A stretch of 64,000 nucleotides of DNA. Source: Polytrichum commune (lineage: Eukaryota; Streptophyta; Polytrichopsida; Polytrichales; Polytrichaceae). Of this stretch, positions 1 to 12,137 are shown in pieces. The stretch covers positions 11,532,001 to 11,596,000 of the forward strand of contig OX485803.1 of NCBI GenBank assembly GCA_950295325.1, given 5' to 3'. The notes below the pieces were generated by a model. The model searched no databases, was not told the DNA's origin, and was given only the letters and a program-made list of their open reading frames with translations. Positions within the stretch are counted from its first letter, which is position 1. The number at the start of each line of letters is the position of its first letter. The position numbers and the translations under genes were made by a program.

Positions 1-2089
1 TATGACCCTGGTGTTGGTTGGAGTCTTGCAGTGGGTACCCAATACCTACCTAGCCGCTAGCTCACCCAGCTATACATCATCAGCGCTTACTACTACTACC
101 TGTGGGAAGGCTTTCCGCATCCATACCTAGTTCATAGTAGACTCTAGTGCAGTAAGATTCACTTTTTGTGAGTGTTCTTCAAGGGGTTTAACATGTGATT
201 GTCGGGCCTGTATACTTGGACCATGAAGAACAATCGAAAAGAGGGAACAGGTAGTTCTTTTTTCTTTATGTTCCTATCACATTTCACAGCTTTAGTGAGA
301 TAAGGGAAGATGGTCTATTCAGATTTTTATAGGTTATGACACTTTGATTGGCGTTCTGTACATTGTACAACATCAGGGCACTGCACATAGACGCATGTTA
401 TTTGGGCTGCCCTTGCAGAAACTAGTCTCAACTGTGGAAGTTTTGGAGGCTCAGGACGAAGGATCAAGAACCCCATTCTGATATATTCAATGCAAACTTA
501 ACTAGTTCAAGGCATCTGTTATGGTGCTCTTGTCAGTCATTTCAGAAAACCAAATTAAGCCCCAAGTGGAGTTTGTGGCCATTTATGTCTTAATGATTTC
601 TATTTATCCAATTTTATGCATCAGAATTCTGTAAGCACATTTCAAGAATTTTTGGCCCTCAAGGGGCCACAGTTATTTATCTCCAAACTCATTATTTCTT
701 GGGTCTATGGTGCTGCAACTTATAATTGACAAACCCAATTTTAAGCAGCCAAAATTGAAGCTGAAAAAAGTAAATCAATTTAACCCATTTATTAATCAAT
801 TTAATCTATACTACGCTACATCTTTGGTTCCTCACCCATCCCTTTGCTTGTTCTCTCAAAAAGAAAAGTATATTCCACCTCAAGATTAACAAGCTTGTGT
901 CACACTTCCAAGCAAAAGCAATAGAATCTTTTAAGTAGGTTCTCAAGTGTCTAATAACAAAAAAGGTTCCTCCGATTGACTAGTTTGCGATGAAAACATA
1001 AAAGACTACAACATTTATATTCATTTTCATTGGTACTCGTTTACCAATACTAGTAACTTGTTATATTGCTAATTTGCCTTATCTTTGAACATCTATGGCT
1101 CTGTGAAAAATTCAAATTCAAATTCAAATTGAAAAATGATAGAATGAAGCCAGAGCAAAGCTCTCTCTAATTGCATTCCAACATTGTGTCTAACTGGTGT
1201 GCAAACATTTTCCTTAACAATTCCAACAAAGGGAAAATATTGCTAGTTGAAAGTGTCCGGCACTATATAAGTACAAAATGTAGCCTCTCTCAAGTTTGTG
1301 CCTCAACACAAAATTCGCTTCTCAGCTTTGGAAATATTATTGTTTCACAAAGTTCCAACCCTTAGAGGGTGCAGATTTTGTGCCGGAATTGTTGTTCGAA
1401 GGGAAGCAAGATATGCCTTCTAGAGCAGTCATTTTATGCGGAATGTTGGGGATGTTTTTTTCTATCTGTTTGGCAGAAGCCGCAACTCCCCATAGTATCT
1501 GGAAGTGGATCAAAGTCCTACATCTTATTAAACAATTGTTTGAACGGTATCATATTTGCCTATGACGTTTGATTTCTTAGTGACTTTGAGAATAACCTTA
1601 CTTTGTGACATTGTTGAAATTTCAGTGTTTGAACCATTCATGTACACAGGAAGTACTTATGCACTAACAACCTGTAGCACCTAATATTGCATTCTAATCT
1701 CCATAACTGAGTAGACAGATGCCGCAACCTCATGGACTGGTGATGATGATCTGAGGATGCAACTCAATGTAAATTTCAGTGCAATTTGGCAATTTGTTTT
1801 GATAAAATCGGCTCCTGGAGCTGAATGGGGTCTTCTGAATGATGAAAACCTGAAGGTCACTGACGAAATTGCACTTTTCCACACAGATTACAAAGCCTCA
1901 ATCAAATTCCCTGATCCTGCACATGAATGTGCGCGCAGCTGCTCCTGAGATGCTCATCTCACTGTTGACGAGTGCCTTGAACCTAGCAACAATCAGTTGG
2001 TTGATTTGTTAAAGGCCATTTTGCATCCCACCATAATTTCATGTTCGCAAGAAGAAATCTTCCCCATAATTCCATCCTGTGGCGAGGCC
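1..2089. other. AT-rich stretch, no gene seen
   Basis: No open frame here is long or family-like enough to support a gene. Short frames occur around 1296-1565 and 1757-1948, but they match no family I recognise and have no clear splice context. A short direct repeat of the AAATTC type lies near 1110-1130. Confidence 0.55.
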
Positions 2090-2199
2090 TGTGCGAAACC
2101 AGTTCATCACAGTCCTCGTCCTCAAAAGATTTTGGGTAACAAAGTTCTCTTACCCCAACACTTTTGAGCACGAGGACTGCGATGAACTGGTTTCGCACA
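2090..2199 (+). ncRNA. Candidate miRNA-like hairpin precursor
   Basis: Two 39-nt arms (2090-2128 and 2161-2199) are reverse complements with only 2 mismatches. The 32-nt loop can extend the stem through a TTGGGTAA / TTACCCCAA pairing. The length and near-perfect pairing suit a young plant miRNA or inverted-repeat siRNA precursor. On a + strand transcript the 3' arm (2166-2190) is complementary to 22 of 25 bases of the STIG1-like coding sequence at 5437-5461. No known miRNA family is recognised. Expression cannot be judged from sequence, and a plain inverted-repeat remnant is the main alternative. Confidence 0.4.
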
Positions 2200-4458
2200 T
2201 GCCGAACATCGATCTGCACAAGTAATAATAAATATGTTGCGATGAGGTCACAAAGTTTATACTGGACCTGCGCAGAGGAGGTGTTAGCATGGAAACTCCT
2301 AATTCTTAATCGAGATGTAGCGTTACGTTCGCAGCCGTGGAAAGTATGGAAACTTCAAATCGCGAAAGGAAAATTCCTATATTCATTCGACATAGCAAGA
2401 ATGTCTAAATCTGTGACTTCATCATCAGGACGTAAGATTTAGTAATATCAGTTCCCAATTTCTAAAATTCAACGTCATCCATCAGGTTAAGCTTTCAATG
2501 ACCTGAGGTTATGCGACATTGAGAATCAGTCCAGTGGAAATTAACACAACATGATAAACTCATTGGTTCGAATGGTTCTCCAGAAATCCCTACCTATTGG
2601 GGTGCACTTATACCTCCTGGGTACTACCCAATCATGAGTACACGAACCTGTGCAATCACCGATACCCTCTGGCCGTTGCCCAGTACAAGTCTAAGAAATC
2701 ATAACCTTAACGGTCACAGGGTTACTACCCATCAATTACTTCAGACTGGATGCGGTACATCTATCTTGGTGACAACAAAGAAGCATCTTGACTTTTTATG
2801 TTCGATTCTACTTAGATACTTCAGTTGGGAGAAATTTAGCATATTTTAATTAAGCCGAAATGCAAGTGACTTGCTTGAGATGGGCCTGAGATTCAAACCC
2901 CTTTTACACAATTTATTTCCCTTGAGTGAGCCGGTGATCTCCAAAATAGATGAATTGGTGATCAATCAGAAGACCTAAGTTCCTGCCTCCTTTAGTTACA
3001 AGGTTTTCAGATTGCCCACCTGCGAGGTCATATTCATTGGGGGACTCGAAGTTCCGTTAAACCTCAGTTATCGATAATTAAGAAAGTACACCCAAAACTG
3101 ATCTACGAGGATTTAAGTACCAAAGGAGTCGGAGATAACAGGGATACGAAGTCTCGGTAATTTAATTAAATGCCGTTTTGTGGGTTGCTAGGTAGTTATT
3201 GCGCATCGAGATCAACAGGCATAGAAATGATTGTTTCAATTCCAGAAACTTCTTCTTGCGAGTTCAGTCCACTTCCGACTTGCTTGATCAAAATCAAGAG
3301 CATTTGAAGAACAGCTGAGTTGGCAAGTACATTTCTGCCGACGACGCTGTTGCCTTTAGTTAAAGGACCTGCTCGCAAGTTTTCCCAAATAAAAACCAGG
3401 AGCAGCTGCTTTGTTTCAATTATCCTCTGCTTGAACTAATCAACTGGAGGAGCACGAAGTACCTCCAGCATATTTCTGACATTCCGAGAGAAAACGTTAG
3501 GATCGGCAAGAAGTAGAGTTTGAGTATTATAGCTGCCTCAAGCGAAATAGCAGTTACTCAAACACTTAAGCACAGGTGTCCATTCTTCTAATCTCATTGA
3601 AATTGCACGTTTATTTTCTCGCAAAGGTTCTCATACTCCAATCTACGGTCAGAATGTGATGTTCTTGAAATTCATTTTCTGCGTCTCAAGAGGCCTGTAA
3701 GCGACATCATATGTTTTTTACAAGAATTTCCGAATTGGTCATGTCAACATCGACCTACATCGTAAATTTTGTAGCCTAGTGTACACGATGTCCATTCTTT
3801 CCAAGCCTACTATATGGTGTAGAATCCTTTGTGGGTTCATTACCTACTTCCAGCCTGGAGAAATGCCATTTTTATAAATGACTAACTAATTAGAATAAAC
3901 TGAATGTAACTTTCATAACTGCAAATTAAACTTCATGGAAGCATATATAGTAGTGTGTTTTATAATAGTTTACGTACTTCTGAGAGCAGGACAAAGAACA
4001 CTTGACTTCATCATAGTAAGAAATCTCACTGCCCAGAATTTGCACGGAAACCACGCCGAGAGCAGAAACTTACTGTTTTTTCTCGGAGTGACGAGTGTCG
4101 TCACCAACCGGAGGATAGTAAACTCTGAATCTTGTACTGATCTGAACTATATGTGAAATCCACACCCTCCATTGGACATAATTTCCTCTCCTGTAGATGC
4201 CCTCCTTTAAAAGCCTTCCGTTGCCTCATTTCCAGCGTCTTCAGTCTACTCCTCGTAGTCGCTGCAGTGGGTCCGCTCCTGCTCCGGGACCGATCGACTA
4301 CAAGGTAGTAGCAGATGTACTCATCATCTACTCGGAGGTCATCCATTTCGGACCTCATTGCAGTTATTTTTGCAGTCACCGGTGTAACTATAAGTTCTGC
4401 AGCTCATCACGCTCTGAAGCAGTACTGGCGCTGCAGGTTACATTGATCGACCCGCGAC
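2200..4458. other. Upstream region of STIG1-like gene
   Basis: No supported gene. The stretch presumably holds the promoter and 5' leader of the STIG1-like gene. A TATATA tract at 3944-3949 is the only TATA-like candidate I see; it would imply a leader of roughly 480 bases. Short frames at 3935-4156 and 4197-4481 match no known family. Confidence 0.4.
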
Positions 4459-5622
4459 ATGGCGAGAGGGTTAAGTCGTAGATTCAGATTCCTGTGGCTT
4501 GCGGGGATCGTCTTTGTCGTTGTAGCTCTGTATGTTGTGCAGGCAGCAGAGGTGGAGGGAATTCATCACGAATCTGTTCAGGATGAGGTTAGTGGTGATG
4601 ACGGTAGGCCCACGATGCTGATGTCGCCGGCGGCGGGGATGATTAATCGAGGCAAGAGCCGGTTTCTGTCAACCTCTTCATACTACGGAGGCTACAACAT
4701 TGGTCACTGCAAGGTGGAGGTGTGTCAGAACGAGCAAAGACCCGACGGTCGCGGCCCTCGCTACGGCAAGGCAGGTTGCTGTAACGACCAGTGCATCGAC
4801 TTGTTCCACGACAAGCGACACTGCGGAGCCTGTGGTAGGCGGTGCGGCCCTGTCGACGTCTGCTGCGAGGGGACGTGCAGGAACATCTACGGCAGCGATC
4901 GGAACAACTGCGGTGGATGTTTCAAGCGTTGTGGATATGGCGTCCGATGCATGTTTGGCATGTGTGGATACACCTCCGGTGGTGGTGGTGGTGGTGGATA
5001 TCAACCTCCTCTGAGTCCTCCTCCTCACCATGGCGGTGGTCGTCCTCCCAAAACACCTCCGGCACCAAAACCTCGTCCTCGCAAGCCGAAACCACCACCT
5101 GGCCGACATCATTATCCGAAACCTCCATCTCACCATTATCCGAAACCTCCATCTCACCATTATCCGAAACCTCCATCTCACCATTATCCGAAACCTCCAT
5201 CTCACCATCATCCGAAACCTCCATCTCACCATCATCCGAAACCTCCGTTTCGGCATGAACCCCGCCCGAGACCTAGACATGGTGGAGGACATCATAATCA
5301 CCAGCACAGACCGCCCAGCCACAGCAGGCCCCGGCGGCATCGTCACGGCAGAAGTCCTCCGACCTACCACAATCCTCGAACACCTGGCACTCGGGGTCGA
5401 CCGTCATCACCATCTCGCAATCCTCGACACAGTAAGCCAGTTCATCGCAGGTCTCGTGGTCCCAGCTCTTATGGCGGCACACCTCGCCGTCCCAAGCCGC
5501 AGCCTTACAACCCTTATGGCGGCACACCTCGCCATCCCAAGCCACAGCCTTACAACCCTTATGGCGGCACACCTCGCCATCCCAAGCCGCAGCCTTACAA
5601 CCCTTATGGCGGGACGCCGTAA
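4459..5622 (+). CDS. STIG1-like secreted Cys-rich protein with Pro/His-rich tail
   Basis: Single exon, 387 aa, ATG start. Residues 1-30 are basic then strongly hydrophobic and end in VVQAA, a typical signal peptide. Residues 84-170 carry 16 cysteines in the STIG1 pattern (CC...C..D, then two CG.C...C blocks, ending CMFGMCGY). STIG1 proteins are apoplastic or extracellular-matrix plant proteins, first described in stigma exudate. From about residue 181 to the end the protein is Pro/His/Arg-rich with two repeat types: SHHYPKPP octads and a 15-residue YGGTPRHPKPQPYNP unit. Such a tail resembles hydroxyproline-rich wall proteins and roughly doubles the usual STIG1 length. The repeats keep frame. 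The long open frame on the opposite strand (4678-5370) is a compositional shadow. Role inferred: secreted, possibly cell-wall-anchored. The exact function is unknown. Confidence 0.85.
   Translation: MARGLSRRFRFLWLAGIVFVVVALYVVQAAEVEGIHHESVQDEVSGDDGRPTMLMSPAAGMINRGKSRFLSTSSYYGGYNIGHCKVEVCQNEQRPDGRGPRYGKAGCCNDQCIDLFHDKRHCGACGRRCGPVDVCCEGTCRNIYGSDRNNCGGCFKRCGYGVRCMFGMCGYTSGGGGGGGYQPPLSPPPHHGGGRPPKTPPAPKPRPRKPKPPPGRHHYPKPPSHHYPKPPSHHYPKPPSHHYPKPPSHHHPKPPSHHHPKPPFRHEPRPRPRHGGGHHNHQHRPPSHSRPRRHRHGRSPPTYHNPRTPGTRGRPSSPSRNPRHSKPVHRRSRGPSSYGGTPRRPKPQPYNPYGGTPRHPKPQPYNPYGGTPRHPKPQPYNPYGGTP
5107..5250 (+). repeat. Six 24-bp tandem repeats in STIG1-like CDS
   Basis: Six consecutive 24-bp units encode SHHYPKPP-type octads (first unit HHYPKPPS phase). 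The units are nearly identical; the last two use CAT for the TAT tyrosine codon and the final unit ends in CCGTTT. Near-identity suggests recent slippage or unequal exchange, so copy number may vary between individuals. Confidence 0.9.
5470..5619 (+). repeat. Three and one-third 45-bp repeats at STIG1-like C-terminus
   Basis: Units at 5470-5514, 5515-5559 and 5560-5604 are followed by a 15-bp partial unit that runs into the stop codon. Each full unit encodes a Tyr-Gly-Gly-Thr-Pro...Pro-Tyr-Asn-Pro block. Only a few bases differ between units. Confidence 0.9.
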
Positions 5623-6570
5623 ACAGTATTTACAACATTCCATCAGGAGTCGGAATTGAACCCGAACGACGTGAATCTGACGGAGACATGATCATCATTG
5701 GCCCATGCCGAATGTAATAGAAGTCATCTAGTACATGATGTAATTCTGTCACCTAATTGATACCTCACCCATAGAGCTCAGGTTAACATTGTTTCAGATG
5801 AAAATGTCGTGTGCGGTCGTGTCTATAGAATAAGTCGGAAACAGTGGACTCCGGATTCATAGACTTTCCTCCATGATTTTAGTACGACTGCTTGAAGCAC
5901 TTTTGTATCCTGGATTGGAGTGAGCATAGTGCACCTCTGAATGTCTTGGCCAGACTTACAGGCTCTGGTTGTTTCAGTTATTAAAGTGTAGACTGGAGAT
6001 TAGCTAGCCTTGAAGTCAATTCAATTGTAGGAGGTGCATGATAATGCCGCTCCTTCAGCTCAGCGGTGGCGAGGTATTAATTAATTTAATGCTTTTTTTT
6101 TCACGTCCAATGGATGTTGTAAAAAATAATGAGATTTTTGAATAGCCCTTTGTGAATAATATCCTGATCTGAATGCACTACGTCGGGTCTTAAGGTTGCA
6201 TCATTTTCAGATTTCCAGTGTTAGCGGCAGTTGTTGTTTTGCATTAAGTGCTTACGGTCGACTTAAATTCTTCTTTCTCACTCTAGGCGAGGTGAGCTTT
6301 CAAGTGTTCGAAGGTCTGTACGACTTGCATTTGTAATTTCGGTGCATACTGTGGTACGAAGTGGTAAATCCTGAATAAATGTACAGAGTATTGACGACTA
6401 AACCTCTGTTTGGATTCTCTTCATTCTTCTCGTTACATTCATTCCTTATCTAAATCTCGCTGTCAGTTACATATTTCGAACATCATTTTACAAGATAGGT
6501 GAAGAACCGACTTAGATGAAGAAACTCAACAATGAGATAGCCTTCTCACCCACAAAGAGCCTTTGAATAT
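5623..6570. other. 3' flank of STIG1-like gene
   Basis: No coding potential recognised. An AATAAA at 6374-6379 is a candidate poly(A) signal about 750 bases past the stop; shorter 3' UTRs are equally possible. Confidence 0.4.
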
Positions 6571-8248
6571 CCCGGGGTGGCAACTCACCCTTTCAGAACA
6601 GGTGTTCTAAATCACTTCTAATACTTCTAATGATTTGATGATCTGTTCTTTCACAATGAGAAGAAAATTGCGATTTGTTTCTGAATTAGAAAAAAAAATC
6701 ACTTTCAAATGCCATATTTTAGAAGAATTTATCTGGCTTGTCACAGTTTTTCACCGGACCAAACTTGTTACCACTTTTATGTCTAACGACCATTAAAAAA
6801 TGTAGTTCGCATTTTCTCAGTGCACCCAATTTCTTCGTGTACTAAATTCATAATCTTAGAAGGATAGTGGATCCGGTCTTTTTGATTGTCGAACGGCGAA
6901 ATTGTATACATGTGTGCTTCTAATCATGTCAGTTAGTCCAGCTTCTTGTTTCTTACAATTTGGGTAATTCACCTAAATATTTATTCGGCATTCTGCTTTC
7001 ATCAAAATGACATGGGTAGCCTACCGGGTATTTGACCTACCGTAAATGCAACAAATCCTACAGGCTAGGCTTATCTCAGATTTCAACGCAGTCGGAGACG
7101 GTGGAGGCTAATGGGAGCTGCAGGACAACATAAGACAAATGGGACAAGATCAATGCCATAACCTCCGCTTCTTGCTTCTTTAGGTGAACACTCCATTGCC
7201 TTTTATAGTAGCCAAGCTCTTGCAGGCTACTTGTCAACGATGGCCTGGAGATTTATGGAGATTATGAACACCTTGACTGATGTAGAAATCATCATCTTTA
7301 AGAAACTTCAAGAAATAGTTAACACGTTGTTTAGAAAGGATTCACAGCAATTTCCACTGAAACAGTTGTAGGTGACAGAAAAATCGGGTTTGAGGAAAAG
7401 GAGAGCAAAAGAATTAAGATCCAAAGAAACGATCGATGCGGGCCAGGCATCTCTTTTTGAACTTGACAGAAAATTAGAAGGATTTGATCCTACCATTAAG
7501 TAAAAGAACCTCTGACAGGCATCAAGGCATCATCAGTGGAGTTATATAACTTGTTTGATTATCCACAGAATTCAAGCTTCTTCAATTATACATGAATATG
7601 ATTCAAGCAGTCTGTAATATGAAGGTGACCGCCACGGGATATGTCGACTTGAAATTTTTAAGAGAGGTGCATGACACGGAATATCCTGAATTGCATGATG
7701 GTCGCCATGTCGGAAGACCCATCTCCTATGATCTGCAATTTCCAATTTCCACCTGGAATTTTCTGCTGCCTCGCACTCGTGTGCAATATGCACTTTTTTT
7801 GAAGGAAACAAATGCAATTTCTACCTGGAGTTATCCGTCGCCTGACCCTGGGGTAGCAACTCTCCCTTTTAGAACAGTTGTTTCTAAAACACTTCTAATA
7901 CTTTCTAATGAATTGATGATTTCTTCTTTCACAAAGTGGAGAAACATGCTTGGAAAGAGGGGATTTTGAGGAATCCATTGATACAATTTGTGCTTGAAAC
8001 TGAAAGGTTTGCACTTTCAACTGTCCTTTTTAGAATTAATTAAAAGCCACTTTTCTAAAACAGGGATCACCATCCAGGACCCCTAGGTGTTGGATATCAC
8101 TTCTTAGAAGTAAAGAAGTCCTGAAATTGCTTCTAATGTAAAAATAGCTCCCAATTGATGCTTCTTAGAAATGGTTTAGCAGCTCCAAATCATTTTCTAA
8201 AGACGGTGGCCCCGGCGAGTGCTACAGAATATTAGTTGCCACCCCGGG
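6571..8248. repeat. Diverged repeat modules with inverted CCCGGGGTGGCAACT end
   Basis: A module starting CCCGGGGTGGCAACT at 6571-6665 recurs in diverged form at 7846-7945 (shared wording: AGAACA..TTCTAAA.CACTTCTAATACTT). The exact reverse complement of the 15-bp start lies at 8234-8248. This looks like an old, partly duplicated inverted-repeat element. I found no target-site duplication, so the boundaries are approximate. Confidence 0.5.
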
Positions 8249-11200
8249 CGTTTGTCAGAAGCTTTTATGCGACTTTTCATGTGTGCAAATTGTACACACG
8301 GAGTCTTCTATAATCACTACATACTAATGTGCATTTTGAATTTATGACACAGATTTGCATACTTATATTGCTGCGTCACCAATTAATTTATATATTCAGA
8401 TGTGATATTGCAGAAGCTTGTCAGTAGTCGGATTGAAAGTGTAAGTGTGAAGGGTTTCGCATAATTACACATGTCAAATTCAGCTTGTTCGAGGTTTCCT
8501 ACGCACAGGCAGGCAGTTTCTATAGATGCTCTACGAGTCCGTTATGCAATGCTTGCGGGACTCGAAGTGGCAGAGATATGTTGCCATTTTAGGGTTTTTT
8601 TCAGTTTAAGGTGGCGGCACTCAAAATGTTAATTACTTCCCTCAGGAGTAAGGTAAGATGCTGAAAACCTTCTTGCGGCAGTTTGAGTGGCGGGAAACGG
8701 TAAGGTAATTCGGGGATCCACCTGCCCAAATTCCCTGTTCTCGTCCTTCTCCTTCCTCGCTTTCTTTAGAAAGCTACCAGCTGAATGCTCCAACTCATCC
8801 GGGAAAGTCTGGGCCTCCCTCCGAATCTTGCTTGCGGACACGGCGCCATGGATGTCCGAGAGTCTATGGCTCATATCAGCAACAAAACGAAAAACACTTG
8901 TCCAAAGCGAACTTCAGTGACCATTTGGCGGCTGAGGTGGCGTCCGAGCTGGACCCATGTTTCGACCCTCTGGCGAGTCTGGGCCCCACCTCCCCTTTCT
9001 ATCCGGGGTGGGCCCCGCACAGGCTGTGGGGCAGGCCCGCAGGCCCGCAGGCAGGCACATGAGGCAGGCTTCAGCGCCTGGGCGGAGTTTGTGTGGTACA
9101 AAGTCTGGAAAGTTTTTGGGCATGGACGGTCAAGATCTTAGTGATTCTAAATCCATCCGGTCATATGTTGGCACCTTCCGGTTTTGCTTTATTCAATTGA
9201 GGTGTATTATATAGATTCCTCTAAATTGATAGGTAATTCTCCTAAAGTCTCAAACTTCAACCGGTTCATCTGTGACTAACCGCCGGTTCTCCTCGAGCCC
9301 TAGTGTGGTAATTAGGGGTTGGGTTGAAATTTGAGTGTTCTCGGTTGATATTTTTATTTCTTAATTTCAACAACGGTGGTTCATTAAATGAGTTTAGGGT
9401 TTAGCCTAGAGTATGGCTTGGTAAAGGGTATAGGGTTTAGATCTTGAGGTGGTAATTTGGGGTTTAAAGGGTTTAAGTTATATGAAGATATTTTTTATAA
9501 TGACGTATGGAATGGAAAACATAAGAGTTCTTTGTTTGATTGTCTAAGGAAAGACTAATGTGAATATGCATTTGACAATTTTGGGGTTGTTTTAACTCTA
9601 TTCCCTTCCCAAAAAAAATTGACTTTGTGGTGTCCAAATATCTACTGAAGCCTTAAGGTCCGAAAAGACCATTTTTTGGAATTTTGTGCATGAATTTTAG
9701 AAAAAAATATGTGAATTTCACGGAGATTTTAGTACGATGTAATTAATGTGACTAATGCCAAGCTAGGGCATTAGTCACATTAGTCACAATGCACTATATC
9801 TTCCATAATTCTCACATGGAAACAATCCATTTACTTTGTAGCTTTCGCGAATGCCTATACATGGCAAGGCTTTGATCTATTCAAGATTTGTAAGAAGAAA
9901 ACTTGTTTAACATTGTTACAACTTCATATGGTAATTGAAAAATATATATGGAAATAACTGAAAATGCAAAGAGGAAGATGCAACCTTGGCAGAGTGTGTG
10001 TAAGCAGCAGTAAAAAAAGTTGTTATTTACCCATGTAATTCCCTGTTATTTTACTAAAAAGTGAAAGTGGTTAACCTCGGGCACCTGTCACCTAGGCGGT
10101 ACCAGCTACAGCCCCTGGCCCTGCACCCTCAGGCCCCGTGGCAAGCACAACCATGGCGACAACTACCGCCGCAGTAGGGCGCAAAACAACCCCATTTTGG
10201 CCCATGTGCCATGCCTATCTACTGGCCTTGTCGCAGTCGCTGACCCCAAGGGTGGAAACCTCCTCCATGCAGCAGGACATGCCCACCATAGTTGGCATCA
10301 AACCTTCATACTTTGATTGCCCGGCTTGGGGGCTTGAGCAATTCAACACAGTAAAAATTTGTACCACCCTATGTTTCTCCAAATTTGGCGTAAGATCTCT
10401 TAAGTGATCGGTTATGGGCGGCTCCACCTTAAGGGTCGGTTTAGACTCCCCGGGATGCATCTTTCATAACACATATATACGAGTATATGTGAGTGCACAA
10501 AAGGGGCATTAATTTGAACCTTGCCATAACAACACAAAAACCACAACTTCTAAACGTTTGTATTCCATATTCATCAACCATCATATTTGTAGTTTTGCAA
10601 TCTAGTGTATGTCAAATCCATAGTTGGAATTGTCCAAAATTCATGCATAAATCTAAATGGACTTAAATCCTAGTTAGAAGTACATTGAAGTTTGGAATGC
10701 AAGGATGGCTAATAATGAATCATACGCCAAGGCCATGACATGCCATATGGACTAATAGAAATGCATATTGGAAAAATTAAGAAAGCCCATACCAACACAA
10801 CACTTGCCACATAGATTGAGAGGTTAAGGGCGTGCACAGACTGGAGGAGGTGCCATGTTGTAGTTGGAAAGGGCACGGTGGTTGGTGATGATGACAAGAC
10901 ACCCGAGGAGGAGGAGGAGGTTGATTATTGCATTCTAGCAAGAGATCAACCAAACCACATGTTGAATCCTTGGAAAGATATACTAGTAGGGTAAGTGTGC
11001 CATTGACCGAACGCGGCCCACGGACCACACAGCCACTACACAACCACCGCACAACCACCACACAATTTTCAATCCTGAGAACTCTCGCGGGAACTTCGGG
11101 AACGTTTAGGGAATTTCGGAGAGAACGTGAATGTGCATGTACCGCACACTGTGCGGTGAAGGGCTCACTAAGCTCTTGAGATCCACCTGTGTATGTTTGG

Positions 11201-11335
11201 ATTCAATTTGTAATAGCTTTCACAAATTAAAATATCTTTCATTTTTATTTTTTTGTAAGAGAATCGTCACTTCACAATTAACAATCCTTCAAAATTTGAA
11301 ACAATTTAAGCTTGTAAATTTGTACTTACAAGGTT
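8249..11335. other. No gene seen; mixed repeats
   Basis: The sequence alternates between a GC-richer patch (8680-9120, with short GCAGGCCC repeats near 9030) and AT-rich DNA. Frames at 8629-9214, 10138-10460 and 10777-11061 overlap on both strands and match no family I recognise. A small hairpin sits at 9745-9781. Confidence 0.5.
9745..9781. repeat. 15-bp perfect inverted repeat
   Basis: AATGTGACTAATGCC and its exact reverse complement are separated by a 7-base AAGCTAG loop. It may be a small foldback; nothing ties it to a gene. Confidence 0.6.
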
Positions 11336-11640
11336 TTGAAGATTGATCGTGCGGTCATTGGCGCACTTACCTTAGGAGATTTTGTTCTTGTGAGGATAAA
11401 TAATGAAGATGATCACGTGTGGCAAGCAAGAGGTTTGATTGTTGTGGATCGTGATGAAACCACCCCATTTCGTGGGCAATTCATAATGCAGTGGTGGGTG
11501 TCTTCAGCAAAGGCAAGAGCTTCAAAAAGATCATTATACAAGGTTCGTTGGATGAAGCAATGGACAAAGGGTTTGACGCTTGTCGAGTACATCCATTGTG
11601 CAAGTGTGGTGCACATGAAGCATGACACGAAGCGCAACAA
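11336..11640 (+). pseudogene. Possible transposon-derived ORF fragment
   Basis: A roughly 100-codon open frame starts without an ATG (TTG). It contains DFVLVR followed by FIMQWWV and a basic stretch. I associate the DFVLVR...IQWW wording with the C-terminal part of a repetitive plant transposon protein, but cannot name the family. No splice or promoter context supports a host gene. Confidence 0.3.
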
Positions 11641-12137
11641 GTGACAAGATCAAACAACGCACTTCATAACACCGAAAGTTGTCAAGCACACAATCACAAC
11701 ACTAAACATAACAAACGCTCTTGAAATGGAGGCAACATGACTAAAGAGGAATACATGAGGGGGTAGTGGATTAGTGCACATGAGTATTTGTATCCTCCTA
11801 GACACTTTCGCCAAAGGAGAACCAGGAAACCAAACATTTCACATACACCTCATGTATAGGACATCACATGCAGATACATGTAAATGTATTGGGACCAAAA
11901 ATTGTTCTTGTATGAATATTCTATCCGCACACCATTTCCACGGACATGTTTGCAATGTCCATTTCACATGCCCAACACTCCCATATTGCTATTTTAAATA
12001 TTGATGGGTCAACTACAATACCTACATGTGTGCAAGGACATGGGAGTTTGCATGGTTTCATTTATGTCCGGGAAAAGATGTTATATTAAGAAGAAGAAGA
12101 ACTCCGGTCTCTAGAGGAGGCCAAAATGAATAGTGTT
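11641..12137. other. No feature seen
   Basis: AT-rich sequence without a supported gene or a clear repeat boundary. Confidence 0.5.

Noticed and set aside
4678-5370. 230-codon frame antisense to the STIG1-like gene
   Set aside because: It is explained by the repeats and codon bias of the + strand gene, and its own peptide is a low-complexity shadow.
10138-10460. Overlapping open frames on both strands
   Set aside because: GC-richer patch without domain, splice signals or family resemblance.
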